Made by a program: the position numbers and the translations under genes. Below are positions 23,863-31,045 of a DNA stretch of 64,000 nucleotides, piece after piece. The notes below the pieces were generated by a model. That model saw nothing but the letters and a program-made list of their open reading frames with translations. It ran no database searches and was not told the DNA's origin. How positions within the stretch are numbered: the first letter of the stretch is position 1; every line of letters starts with the position of its first letter. This stretch comes from Lentzea terrae (GTDB lineage Bacteria; Actinomycetota; Actinomycetes; Mycobacteriales; Pseudonocardiaceae). The stretch lies in NCBI RefSeq assembly GCF_003265345.1, contig NZ_QFWW01000006.1, forward strand, positions 455,968 to 519,967. The letters are read 5' to 3'.

Positions 23863-24030
23863 GGCGGGCACCGTACAACGCCACGTTGAACACGTCCACA
23901 AAAAGTTGAAACCACCTGCCCAGCTGGCCCGTCTGCCGCGGTCGGCCGCAGCTCCGGCAGCGTTGCCCGCTTTGCGAAAACTGGTCTCAGGACTAGGGCG
24001 GGCGACGTGGGCGCCGTCGAAAAATGCTGT

Positions 24031-24373
24031 CATGCCCGACCGCTCACGAGATGTGTCGCGCCGAGGGATTCTCGCCGCGGCCGCAGCCGGTTCTGCGCCA
24101 CCTACTACGAGCCGAATGGCGCGGCCACATCGTTTCGGTACGAGCCGGGGTTCTACGCGCGGCTGGAAACCTGGCACCAGAACTTCCGCGCTTCGACACC
24201 GAACCACTGGACGGCACGACACCGGGATCGACGGCGACCGGGGTCCGCAGACCCAGAGCCGCTCGTCCGCCGTGCTGGCCCGTACCAGGTCAGACGGCGC
24301 GATCACCGCGCAGAGCCGCCGGCTGCATTTCTGCCGCCAGAGCGCGCTGCGTGCGTGGGCACTCGCGCCCTGA
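24031..24373 (+). pseudogene. Possible remnant of a Tat-exported protein gene
   Basis: The only structure I see in the 547-bp stretch between the SBP gene and the I36 gene. ATG 24031 opens MPDRSRDVSRRGILAAAAAG, a convincing twin-arginine signal start, which then loses frame. The next frame carries TYYEPNGAATSFRYEPGFYA and RLETWHQNF, protein-like rather than random, and the third frame later carries LARTRSDGAITAQSRRL. Pieces of one protein in three frames suggest several small indels. I do not name the family; a secreted hydrolase-like protein is possible. The part from 23863 to 24030 shows nothing recognisable. Confidence 0.4.
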
Positions 24374-24409
24374 TTTCTGTCACATCCACCTAGTTGAGGG
24401 GAGTTCGTC

Positions 24410-24847
24410 ATGCAGATGAAACGATTTGTGGTCGCTTTTCTCGCCGTGCTGGCCGCGTTCGTACTGACAGCTGGAAACGCCAGTGCCGCCGAGCCCAGAA
24501 CCGCCGAGCTCACGGCCGCCGACGTGTCGATCATGGCTTGGGAATGTCCGTCCGGGCACTTCTGCGCCTACACGGGCCTGAACGGCACGGGCTCCAGGTG
24601 CGCCTGGTCGGGCGCCGACCCGGACTGGCTGTCCGGAAACGTCCGGTGTTCGTGGGCCGGTTCGACGCGTGTGCAGTCCTACAAGAACAACGGCACGAGC
24701 GGCAGCTTCACCGGTGTCGAGATCTACCGCAACGCGGATTACATCGGCAAGTTCCACTGCGTCCTGCAAGGCGGACAGGGATGGAACGTAACCGCGGGCG
24801 GCGTTCTCCTCCGCTCCCACCGGTGGATTTCGAGCACCTGCAATTGA
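24410..24847 (+). CDS. Secreted peptidase inhibitor family I36 (SMPI-like) protein
   Basis: A 145-aa protein with a Sec signal peptide (KRFVVAFLAVLAAFVLTAGN, cleavage near ASA-AE). The mature domain resembles I36 metalloproteinase inhibitors of the crystallin-like fold: CPSGHFCAYTGLNGTGS at the start, then RCSWAGSTRVQSYKNNGTSG. Seven cysteines are present, several in the usual spacing. ATG 24410 lies 9 bp after GAGGGGAG. A role in protecting against, or inhibiting, extracellular proteases is inferred from the family. Followed by a strong terminator. Confidence 0.78.
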   Translation: MQMKRFVVAFLAVLAAFVLTAGNASAAEPRTAELTAADVSIMAWECPSGHFCAYTGLNGTGSRCAWSGADPDWLSGNVRCSWAGSTRVQSYKNNGTSGSFTGVEIYRNADYIGKFHCVLQGGQGWNVTAGGVLLRSHRWISSTCN

Positions 24848-24852
24848 CGTGA

Positions 24853-24880
24853 AGAGGGGGCGGGTCCACCCGCCCCCTCT
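24853..24880 (+). terminator. Terminator hairpin after the I36 gene
   Basis: A perfect 12-bp GC-rich stem (AGAGGGGGCGGG with its complement) and a 4-nt loop, 6 bp after the stop. Strong, no U-tract. Confidence 0.85.
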
Positions 24881-24890
24881 CGGCACCGGG

Positions 24891-24995
24891 AGATCGCAGC
24901 ACCTCACCCGCGTCTACCGCAAGCTCAACGCGCAGCACCGGACGGATCTGCCCGACCTGAGCGACGGGGAATTCCGGACCAGCGAGGTTCGTTGA
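24891..24995 (+). pseudogene. C-terminal remnant of a LuxR-family regulator
   Basis: In the frame ending at TGA 24995 the sequence reads HLTRVYRKLNAQHRTDLPDL, then SDGEFRTSEVR and stop. HLTRVYRKL is the recognition-helix end of LuxR-type HTH domains (V--HL-RVYRKL). The rest of the domain and protein is missing: directly upstream is the I36 terminator. It is a short fragment left by deletion. It lies upstream of, but not in, the thioredoxin gene. Confidence 0.6.
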
Positions 24996-25030
24996 TACGG
25001 AGTACCCCAGGGACAACGAGGAGGACCCCA

Positions 25031-25396
25031 ATGGCGACGGTCGAGCTGACCACGGAGAACTTCGACGAGGTGGTCGGTGGGTCCGGCATCGTCCTGGTCG
25101 ACTTCTGGGCCGACTGGTGTGGCCCGTGCAAGGCGTTCGCGCCCACGTTCGAGGCCGCGTCGGAGAAGCACGAGGACCTCGTGTTCGGCAAGGTCGACAC
25201 CGAGGCGCAGCAGCAGCTGGCGGCTGCGTTCGGCATCCGCAGCATCCCGACGTTGATGATCGTCCGGGAAGGCGTCGTGCTGTTCTCGCAGCCGGGTGCG
25301 CTGCCGGGCAACGCGCTGGACAGCCTCATCCAGCAGGCGCGTGACGTGAACATGGAAGAGGTCCACGCGCAGGTGAAGGAAGCTCAGCAGGGCTGA
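25031..25396 (+). CDS. trxA: Thioredoxin
   Basis: A 121-aa thioredoxin with the WCGPC redox site in FWADWCGPCKAF and the cis-Pro in SIPTLMIV. The C-terminal extension of about 12 residues (VNMEEVHAQVKEAQQG) is slightly longer than in E. coli TrxA. ATG 25031 follows GAGGAGG at ideal spacing. A cytosolic general disulfide reductase; no reductase gene is nearby. It may be co-transcribed with the next three genes (33-bp gap). Confidence 0.93.
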   Translation: MATVELTTENFDEVVGGSGIVLVDFWADWCGPCKAFAPTFEAASEKHEDLVFGKVDTEAQQQLAAAFGIRSIPTLMIVREGVVLFSQPGALPGNALDSLIQQARDVNMEEVHAQVKEAQQG

Positions 25397-25429
25397 TTCA
25401 CAAACCCCGGCCGTGGGTACCTGACGTGC

Positions 25430-25819
25430 ATGAACACCGACACGTCGACCGCTCAGCTGGTGAACCAGCTGTCCGAGCAGGTGAGCAGGCTCGCGCGCGA
25501 CGAGATTCGTCTCGCGGTCGCTGAGCTCAAGGACAAGGGCAAGCACGCCGGTGTCGGCGCCGGGATGTTCGGCGCGGCCGGCGTGTTCGCGTGGTGGGGT
25601 GGGCTCAGCATCGTCGCGGGCATCATCCTCGCCCTCAGCCTCGTACTTCCGCCGTGGGCGGCCGCATTGATCGTCGCGGCCGCCCTTCTGCTCATCGCGG
25701 GCGTCGCGGCGCTCATGGGTCGCAGCCAGGTCCGGCAGGCGACTCCCCCGGTGCCGCGCCAGGCGATGGACAACGTCCAGGAGGACATCGCGACGATCAA
25801 GGAGCGTGCGCACCGATGA
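25430..25819 (+). CDS. DUF1469 / holin-superfamily-III-like membrane protein
   Basis: A 129-aa protein: a charged N-terminal helix (QLVNQLSEQVSRLARDEIRL), two membrane segments (VFAWWGGLSIVAGIILAL and AAALIVAAALLLIAGVAAL) and a charged C-terminal tail. This matches actinobacterial DUF1469 proteins, often labelled phage holin, but no phage genes are nearby. Start of a three-gene set with 4-bp overlaps (DUF1469-DUF3618-DUF4235), a common actinobacterial arrangement of unknown envelope function. Confidence 0.8.
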   Translation: MNTDTSTAQLVNQLSEQVSRLARDEIRLAVAELKDKGKHAGVGAGMFGAAGVFAWWGGLSIVAGIILALSLVLPPWAAALIVAAALLLIAGVAALMGRSQVRQATPPVPRQAMDNVQEDIATIKERAHR

Positions 25820-26103
25820 GCGATCCCAAGGACGAGCTCCAGAAAGACGTCGAGCGCACCCGCCGTGAGCTCGGTGAGACCGTGGAAGCGTTGGCGCACA
25901 AGGTCGACGTGCCCGGTCGGGTCAAGGAACAGGCGCGCGACACCAAGGTCAGGATGACCGTGGCGACCAACGAGGCGATCGACTCCCTGCCGGAGCCGGT
26001 GGCCCTGCAGGTCGAGAAGGCGCGCCGGCATCCCGCGGCCATTGCGGCAGTGCTCATCACGCTGGTCCTCGTGATCTGGAAACTTTCCAGGAGGAATGGA
26101 TGA
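25816..26103 (+). CDS. DUF3618 protein
   Basis: A 95-aa protein with the DUF3618 N-terminus (DELQKDVERTRRELGETVEA LAHKVDV), an amphipathic helical region, and a C-terminal membrane helix (AAIAAVLITLVLVIWKL). ATG 25816 overlaps the previous stop (ATGA) and the stop overlaps the next ATG. Probably acts with its two membrane neighbours at the cell envelope; mechanism unknown. Confidence 0.85.
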   Translation: MSDPKDELQKDVERTRRELGETVEALAHKVDVPGRVKEQARDTKVRMTVATNEAIDSLPEPVALQVEKARRHPAAIAAVLITLVLVIWKLSRRNG

Positions 26104-26369
26104 AGTTGCTGTACCGCCCACTGGGAATGTTGCTCGGCGCGTTGGGAGGCTTCCTCGCAACCGCGATCTTTGGTCAAGTGTGGAAAGTAGTCGCGGGTGA
26201 TGAAGAAGCACCGAGCGCGACGATGCGGAACCGTACGTGGCGCGAGGTCCTGCTGGCCGCGGCGTTGCAGGGAGCCATCTTCGGCCTGGTGAAAGCCGCG
26301 ATCGACCGCGGCGGCGCCAAGGGATTTCAGAAGCTGACGGGCAAATGGCCCGGTGACGAAGAGGATTGA
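26100..26369 (+). CDS. DUF4235 membrane protein
   Basis: An 89-aa membrane protein with two helices: YRPLGMLLGALGGFLATAIF and VLLAAALQGAIFGLVKAAID. Between them is WKVVAGDEEAPSATMRNRTW, matching DUF4235. It closes the DUF1469-DUF3618-DUF4235 set. ATGA overlap with DUF3618. Confidence 0.85.
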   Translation: MKLLYRPLGMLLGALGGFLATAIFGQVWKVVAGDEEAPSATMRNRTWREVLLAAALQGAIFGLVKAAIDRGGAKGFQKLTGKWPGDEED

Positions 26370-26400
26370 TCGCCTCCCGTAACCGGTCCCGCTGAACGAT

Positions 26401-26436
26401 CCAAACGAGACGCGAAGGTACACGCCAATCGTTTGG
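26401..26436. promoter_or_regulatory. Inverted repeat and possible promoter upstream of the chorismatase-like gene
   Basis: Perfect arms CCAAACGA (26401-26408) and TCGTTTGG (26429-26436) are separated by 20 bp. A TAATCT hexamer (26442-26447) follows at a position suitable for a -10 element, so a protein bound to the repeat would contact the promoter of the 26476 gene. The repeat is seen; its use as an operator is inference. Confidence 0.45.
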
Positions 26437-26475
26437 CGACTTAATCTGGCCCGGTCGCCTGCGAAAGGGCCAGTG

Positions 26476-27339
26476 ATGACTCGTCAGTTGCGAGCTCGTG
26501 CGCTTTCTTCGAGGTTCGAGCCACTGGACTCCGTTCCGGACGACCCTGCCCGCTCCAGGCTGGGCGTCGTGCGGTTCGCCGGCACGTCGTTCAACCCGGT
26601 GCTGCGGGCAGGGCATCCGGAACTGACGGTGCACCTGGCCGAGGACGAGCAGCACGGCTTCGCCGAGGTCTGGACGAGCTCGCGCGGCGTCGAGTCCGGC
26701 GAGCACAAGGCGATCACCTACGCCCACGACGGCGAATACCTGTTCTGCGCCGGGCGGATTCCGCCGTGCGACGAGTTCACCTACGCGGGCCGGCTCGCGT
26801 TCCGGGCGGCACTCGAGCTCGCCGGGAAGCTCGGCTACCACCACGTCTTCCGGATGTGGAACTACCTGCAGGACCTCAGCCCGCAGACCTACCGCGAGTT
26901 CCTGCTGGGCCAGGCGGAAGCGTTCGCGAAACGCCCGGTCACGTGGAGCGGCCTGCCCGCGGCGACGGTGGTCGGCTCACGCGGCGGCGGGATCGCGTTC
27001 CACTTCCTGGCCTGCCGCACCGGCATGCCGATCACGCTCATCGCACCCAGCGGCGCGCGGGGCGTCTACCTGCACGGCAGGCTGTTCTTCACGGCGCCGT
27101 CGCTGGACGACGCCGAGGAGCTGATGAGCGCGGTCAACCTCGCCAACTGGGGCATCGAGGACGGTTTCGGGCTGCACGACATCACGACGCTGAAGGCCTA
27201 CGCGCGGCAACCGGGTGATCTTTCGCTGGCCAGGTTCGACTGCGACACTCGGCTGGATCGCGAGACGAGCGTGGCATATCTGCTGGCCACACTGCTGTCG
27301 GAGGACCGCGCGGTGGAATTCGAGGGTGTCGCGGGCTGA
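26476..27339 (+). CDS. Chorismatase (FkbO/Hyg5)-like protein with divergent C-terminus
   Basis: A 287-aa protein. The middle (about 85-185) has the hallmarks of the FkbO/Hyg5/XanB2 chorismatase family of RidA-like fold: GEYLFCAGRIPP, LGYHHVFRMWNYLQDLSP, TYREFLLGQAEAFAKRPV and a VVGSRGGGIAFHFLA stretch. Instead of the usual ENPRQVSAY... ending it continues with GVYLHGRLFFTAPSLDDAEE and DGFGLHDITTLKAYARQPGD. So it may act on a different substrate or bind without hydrolysing chorismate. ATG 26476 follows AAGGG. It is a single gene with its own promoter region; no other aromatic-starter biosynthesis genes are adjacent. Confidence 0.6.
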   Translation: MTRQLRARALSSRFEPLDSVPDDPARSRLGVVRFAGTSFNPVLRAGHPELTVHLAEDEQHGFAEVWTSSRGVESGEHKAITYAHDGEYLFCAGRIPPCDEFTYAGRLAFRAALELAGKLGYHHVFRMWNYLQDLSPQTYREFLLGQAEAFAKRPVTWSGLPAATVVGSRGGGIAFHFLACRTGMPITLIAPSGARGVYLHGRLFFTAPSLDDAEELMSAVNLANWGIEDGFGLHDITTLKAYARQPGDLSLARFDCDTRLDRETSVAYLLATLLSEDRAVEFEGVAG

Positions 27340-27343
27340 CGCC

Positions 27344-27373
27344 GTTCGACAACGTCGTTCGATTCCCGTTCGA
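27344..27373. promoter_or_regulatory. Three GTTCGA repeats upstream of the formaldehyde operon
   Basis: GTTCGA occurs at 27344-27349, 27357-27362 and 27368-27373, all in the same orientation, 39 bp or more upstream of the VOC start. The spacing (13 and 11 bp) roughly follows the DNA helix, as for an activator. It is not a LexA box, which needs inverted halves (TCGAAC-N4-GTTCGA). No regulator is identified. Confidence 0.35.
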
Positions 27374-27411
27374 CACTGCGAACACTTGAATTCTCAACTA
27401 TTCTCACCCTC

Positions 27412-27930
27412 ATGCCACAGCCAGAGGGTGCCGAGCTCGACGCGATCAGGGCCAAGCGGGACGAGCTGCACGAGAAGTACGTCAGGCCGCTCGACGAACG
27501 CGGCGGTTCGCCCACTCGCGGCGTCCACCACATCGCGTTGATCTGCAAGGACGTCGAGGAGACCATCAAGTTCTACCAGGAGTTCCTCGGTTTCCCGCTG
27601 GTGGAGCTCGTGGAGAACCGCGACTACCGCGGCTCCAGCCACTTCTTCTTCGACCTCGGCCACAAGAACCTGCTGGGGTTCTTCGACTTCCCCGGCCACG
27701 ACCACCCGGCGTTCATGGAGACGATCGGCGCCGTGCAGCACCTGGCGCTGTCCATCTCCCCCGAGCGGTTCGACGAGATCAAGGCCAAGCTGGACGAAGC
27801 GGGGATCGAGTACCTGGGCCCCGACCGGGGCGTCGAGGACAGCCTGTACATCCGCGACCCCAACGGTGTAGGGATTGAGTTCTACCGCGAGGTACTCGGC
27901 GAGTTCGAGGGCACGACTTTGATCAAGTAG
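27412..27930 (+). CDS. VOC-family (glyoxalase/dioxygenase-like) protein
   Basis: A 172-aa protein with a vicinal-oxygen-chelate fold. [20 protein letters not shown] opens the first module and [10 protein letters not shown] the second; the metal ligands are likely His in VHHIAL and QHLAL and Glu in GIEFYRE, as in dioxygenase or glyoxalase relatives. The first gene of a probable operon with mscR, 14 bp upstream of it. A role in detoxifying aldehydes, possibly as mycothiol adducts, is inferred from the neighbours. Confidence 0.8.
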   Translation: MPQPEGAELDAIRAKRDELHEKYVRPLDERGGSPTRGVHHIALICKDVEETIKFYQEFLGFPLVELVENRDYRGSSHFFFDLGHKNLLGFFDFPGHDHPAFMETIGAVQHLALSISPERFDEIKAKLDEAGIEYLGPDRGVEDSLYIRDPNGVGIEFYREVLGEFEGTTLIK

Positions 27931-27944
27931 AACGGAGTCGCAGC

Positions 27945-29033
27945 GTGGCGCAAGAGGTCAAAGGCGTTGTCGCCAGAGGAAAGGGCCAGCCGGTCGAACT
28001 GACCACTGTGCTCGTTCCCGATCCCGGTCCCGGTGAGGCCGTGGTTCGCGTGCAGGCGTGCGGTGTCTGCCACACCGACCTGCACTACCGCGAGGGCGGC
28101 ATCAACGACGAGTTCCCGTTCCTGCTGGGCCACGAGGCCGCGGGCGTCGTGGAGTCGGTGGGCGACGGCGTGGTGGACCTCGCGCCCGGCGACTTCGTCG
28201 TGCTGAACTGGCGCGCCGTCTGCGGCACCTGCCGTGCGTGTCGTCGTGGCAAGCCCTGGTACTGCTTCTCGACGTTCAACGCCGCGCAGCCCATGACGCT
28301 GGCGGACGGCACCAAGCTGTCGCCCGCTTTGGGCATCGGCGCGTTCGTCGAGAAAACTCTGGTCCACTCAGGACAGTGCACGAAAGTCGATCCGTCGGCC
28401 CGCGCCGCCGCCGTGGGGCTCCTGGGCTGCGGCGTGATGGCCGGCGTGGGCGCCGCCATGAACACCGGCGGCGTGACCAGAGGCGACTCGGTGGCCGTGA
28501 TCGGCTGCGGCGGCGTGGGCGACGGCGCCATCGCGGGCGCCCGCCTAGCCGGTGCCGCGAAGATCATCGCCGTCGACACCGACCCCCGAAAGCTGGAGTG
28601 GGCCAAGGGTTTCGGCGCCACGCACACCATCAACGTCCGCGACGTCGACGACGTGGTTGTGGAAATCCAGCGCCTGACCGAAGGTTTCGGTGCGGACGTG
28701 GTGATCGACGCGGTGGGCCGCCCGGAAACCTGGAAGCAGGCCTTCTACGCCCGCGACCTGGCCGGAACCGTTGTCCTGGTGGGCGTTCCGACCCCGGACA
28801 TGAAGCTCGAGATGCCGATGATCGACTTCTTCTCCCGCGGTGGTTCGCTGAAGTCGTCCTGGTACGGCGACTGCCTGCCGTCGCGCGACTTCCCGATGCT
28901 CGTCGACCTGTACCAGCAGGGCCGCTTCGACCTGGACGCGTTCGTCACGGAGGAGATTCCGCTGGACGGCGTGGAAGCCGCCTTCGAGAAGATGCACCAC
29001 GGCGACGTGCTGCGATCGGTCGTGGTCTTCTGA
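27945..29033 (+). CDS. mscR: S-(hydroxymethyl)mycothiol dehydrogenase
   Basis: A 362-aa zinc-dependent class III-type alcohol dehydrogenase that oxidises the formaldehyde-mycothiol adduct (and can act as S-nitrosomycothiol reductase in relatives). [15 protein letters not shown] carries the catalytic Cys, [15 protein letters not shown] holds the four structural zinc cysteines, and [20 protein letters not shown] is the NAD site. The end [10 protein letters not shown] is typical. GTG 27945 follows GGAG. Translation couples to the MBL gene (TGATG). Supports a mycothiol-producing actinobacterium. Confidence 0.95.
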   Translation: MAQEVKGVVARGKGQPVELTTVLVPDPGPGEAVVRVQACGVCHTDLHYREGGINDEFPFLLGHEAAGVVESVGDGVVDLAPGDFVVLNWRAVCGTCRACRRGKPWYCFSTFNAAQPMTLADGTKLSPALGIGAFVEKTLVHSGQCTKVDPSARAAAVGLLGCGVMAGVGAAMNTGGVTRGDSVAVIGCGGVGDGAIAGARLAGAAKIIAVDTDPRKLEWAKGFGATHTINVRDVDDVVVEIQRLTEGFGADVVIDAVGRPETWKQAFYARDLAGTVVLVGVPTPDMKLEMPMIDFFSRGGSLKSSWYGDCLPSRDFPMLVDLYQQGRFDLDAFVTEEIPLDGVEAAFEKMHHGDVLRSVVVF

Positions 29034-29632
29034 TGGCTCTGCGGGTCGACCACACCGTCACGTCCGGCACGTTCTCGCTGGACGGCGAAACCTTCGACGT
29101 GGACAACAACGTCTGGGTCGTCGGCGACTCCACCGAGTGTGTCGTCATCGACGCGCCGCACGACGTGGACGCGATCCTCAAAGTGGTTGATGGGCGGCGC
29201 GTTGTGGCGATTCTGCTGACGCACGCCCACGACGACCACGTCCGCGTCGCGCCGGACCTGGCGCATGCGACCGGTGCGCCGTTGGCTCTGCACCAGGACG
29301 ACCACGTCGTGTGGTCGTTGACCCACACCGGTGTGATCCCGCACCAGGCGTTGGAAGACGGCCAGGTGATCGAGGTGGCCGGCGAGGAGATCCACGTGCT
29401 GCACACGCCTGGGCATTCGCCTGGCGCGGTGTGCTTTTACGTGCCGTCGCTCGGTGCGGTGTTCACGGGCGACACGCTGTTCCAGGGCGGGCCGGGCGCG
29501 ACCGGGCGGTCGTTCTCGGACCGGCCGACGATCGAGAAGTCCATCCGGGAGAAGCTGCTGACGCTGCCCGGCGAGACCGTGGTGCACACAGGCCACGGCC
29601 CGGACACGACGATCGCCGCTGAGGTGTTCTAG
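29033..29632 (+). CDS. MBL-fold hydrolase linked to mscR
   Basis: A 199-aa metallo-beta-lactamase-fold hydrolase. The metal-binding motif is THAHDDH, followed by the later ligands in HTPGHSPGAV, FTGDTLFQGGPG and VVHTGHGPDTTI, as in glyoxalase II-like proteins. It starts in a TGATG overlap with mscR; this pairing is conserved in actinobacteria and suggests hydrolysis of the S-formylmycothiol product, though the reaction is inferred. The stop codon lies in the left end of the 168-bp palindrome. Confidence 0.88.
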   Translation: MALRVDHTVTSGTFSLDGETFDVDNNVWVVGDSTECVVIDAPHDVDAILKVVDGRRVVAILLTHAHDDHVRVAPDLAHATGAPLALHQDDHVVWSLTHTGVIPHQALEDGQVIEVAGEEIHVLHTPGHSPGAVCFYVPSLGAVFTGDTLFQGGPGATGRSFSDRPTIEKSIREKLLTLPGETVVHTGHGPDTTIAAEVF

Positions 29633-29796
29633 TGGTGTGGCCCGGAACGTTGCCGGGGGAATTCGCGGTCAGACGGGTGCATCGTGGTGCCGCCCCCGCG
29701 TCCTCGTACTGGTTGTACGGGGGCGCGGGGGGCGGTGCCGCGAGGCGCCCTGCTGAGCGTGGATTACCTCGCCAACGTTCCGGGACGCGCCACTAG
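29629..29796. repeat. 168-bp near-palindrome between two convergent genes
   Basis: Two arms, 29629-29709 and 29715-29796, are complementary around the 5-nt loop TGGTT. Aligning them by hand gives 63 Watson-Crick matches in 81 positions with one bulge. Eleven of the 18 mismatches would be G-U pairs in RNA read on the plus strand, giving about 74 of 81 pairs. The outer ends reach the stop codons of both convergent genes, and the inner part (29690-29735) is an especially stable GC-rich hairpin. It can act as a bidirectional terminator; its size suggests something more, such as a MITE-like element or an RNase III target. Confidence 0.85.
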
Positions 29797-30182
29797 GTCT
29801 CGGGAAAGACGATGTCGACGGACTCGGGGAACTCGACCGAGTCCGTCAGCACGAAGAACGGGTTCGGGCCCGGCTCCAGGTAGAAGGTCATCGTCACGGT
29901 GTCCTCGGGGTCGCGCAGCACGATCTTCCCGCGGGACAGCAGCAGCGTGCCGGCGAAGTACGGCAACGTCGCGTCGCTCGATTCCGGCTCGCCGCGCCAC
30001 ACCCGCACGGTGACCATCCCGTCCACCGACGGCATGACGCAGAAGACGACGGCGTCGGCCGTAACGTTGTACTTCACCTCGTCGGGGTTCCACGAGTCGT
30101 GTCGCCCCATCAGCGGGTCTTCCTCCAGCAGCAGGCAGCCGTGACCGGCAGCCGCGGTGAAGGCCCCCATCAGTTCACCCAT
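29793..30182 (-). CDS. Hypothetical protein
   Basis: A 129-aa soluble protein with no signal peptide or membrane helix; acidic, with an alternation of short hydrophobic stretches suggesting a beta-rich fold (KYNVTADAVVFCVMPSVDGM, VTVRVWRGEPE, GTLLLSRGKIVL, VTMTFYLEPGPNPFF). I do not recognise it. ATG 30182 is two bases after the enoyl-CoA hydratase stop, so it is the second gene of that operon. The stop lies inside the right end of the palindrome. Confidence 0.65.
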   Translation of the reverse strand: MGELMGAFTAAAGHGCLLLEEDPLMGRHDSWNPDEVKYNVTADAVVFCVMPSVDGMVTVRVWRGEPESSDATLPYFAGTLLLSRGKIVLRDPEDTVTMTFYLEPGPNPFFVLTDSVEFPESVDIVFPET

Positions 30183-30184
30183 GG

Positions 30185-30961
30185 CTAGAACTTAGGCGGG
30201 CGCTTCTCCAGAAACGCGGAGACGCCCTCCTCGTACTCGGCGCTGGACGCGGCCTCCGCGTACAGCGCCCGCACGAAGTCGTCCTCGTGCCCACCGTCGG
30301 TGATCGAGTTGATGATCTTCTTGGCACCCCGCACCGACACCTGCGCGCGACCGGCGATCTGTTCGGACAGTTCCTTCACCCGCGCGTCCAAGGACTCCAC
30401 GACCTCGTTGACGAGACCGATCCGCAACGCCGTCGCCGAGTCGATCAAATCGGCCGAGAACAGGATCTGCTTCGCCCACGCGGGCCCGACCGCGTGCACG
30501 AGCGCCTTGGTGGAGGTGAAGTTGTAAACGATGCCGAGTTTCGCGGGCGTGATCCCGAATCGCGCATCGGCAGACGCCACCCGAATGTCGCAGGCGAGGG
30601 CGATCTCGCACCCACCGCCGACACAGAATCCGGAAATCGCGGCAATCGTAGGCTTGTCCAGTTGAGCAATGGCGCGTTCCCCGTTGTGCACCGCCTCGCC
30701 GTAGTGCGCGGCGCCCGCGGCGCCCCGGCGCAACGTCGAGAACTCCGCGATGTCGGCACCGGCGGAGAAGTGCTCGCCGCCGCGCACCACGAGCACGCGG
30801 ATGCTCTGATCAGCGGAAACCTCGGACATCAACGATGGCAGAGCCGACCACATCTCGTAGCTCATCGCGTTGCGCTTGGCCGGCCGGTTGATCGTCAACG
30901 TGGCGACCGGACCGGCCGCGGACAGCTCCAGGAACTCGCTCACAGGCCGCACGATACCCAT
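30185..30961 (-). CDS. Enoyl-CoA hydratase/isomerase family protein
   Basis: A 258-aa crotonase-fold protein acting on acyl-CoA thioesters. The oxyanion-hole stretches are GGEHFSAGADIAEF and AISGFCVGGGCEIALACDIR; RFGITPAKLGIVYN is the usual region after them. In place of the second catalytic Glu of hydratases, the corresponding position (near AKLGIVYN) is not an obvious Glu, so isomerase or another crotonase activity is possible. ATG 30961 or GTG 30943 may be the start; neither has a clear ribosome binding site. Coupled to a small hypothetical gene. Confidence 0.85.
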   Translation of the reverse strand: MGIVRPVSEFLELSAAGPVATLTINRPAKRNAMSYEMWSALPSLMSEVSADQSIRVLVVRGGEHFSAGADIAEFSTLRRGAAGAAHYGEAVHNGERAIAQLDKPTIAAISGFCVGGGCEIALACDIRVASADARFGITPAKLGIVYNFTSTKALVHAVGPAWAKQILFSADLIDSATALRIGLVNEVVESLDARVKELSEQIAGRAQVSVRGAKKIINSITDGGHEDDFVRALYAEAASSAEYEEGVSAFLEKRPPKF

Positions 30962-31045
30962 CGGCTTGTGGCGCCACGCCCGGTCTCAGATGGGAAGAAT
31001 GCGTTCGCGTCCTTGTAAGGTCCCTTGCCGAAGAAGGGAGGACGC

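Noticed and set aside
25430..25819. Prophage holin
   Set aside because: The DUF1469 protein resembles holins only by small size and helices; no lysin, phage structural or integrase gene is nearby, and it belongs to a conserved three-gene cellular set.
27344..27373. LexA (SOS) box
   Set aside because: The GTTCGA elements are direct repeats with wrong spacing, not TCGAAC-N4-GTTCGA.
29690..29735. A simple stand-alone terminator
   Set aside because: It is only the core of a much larger palindrome (29629-29796), so it is reported as part of that element.
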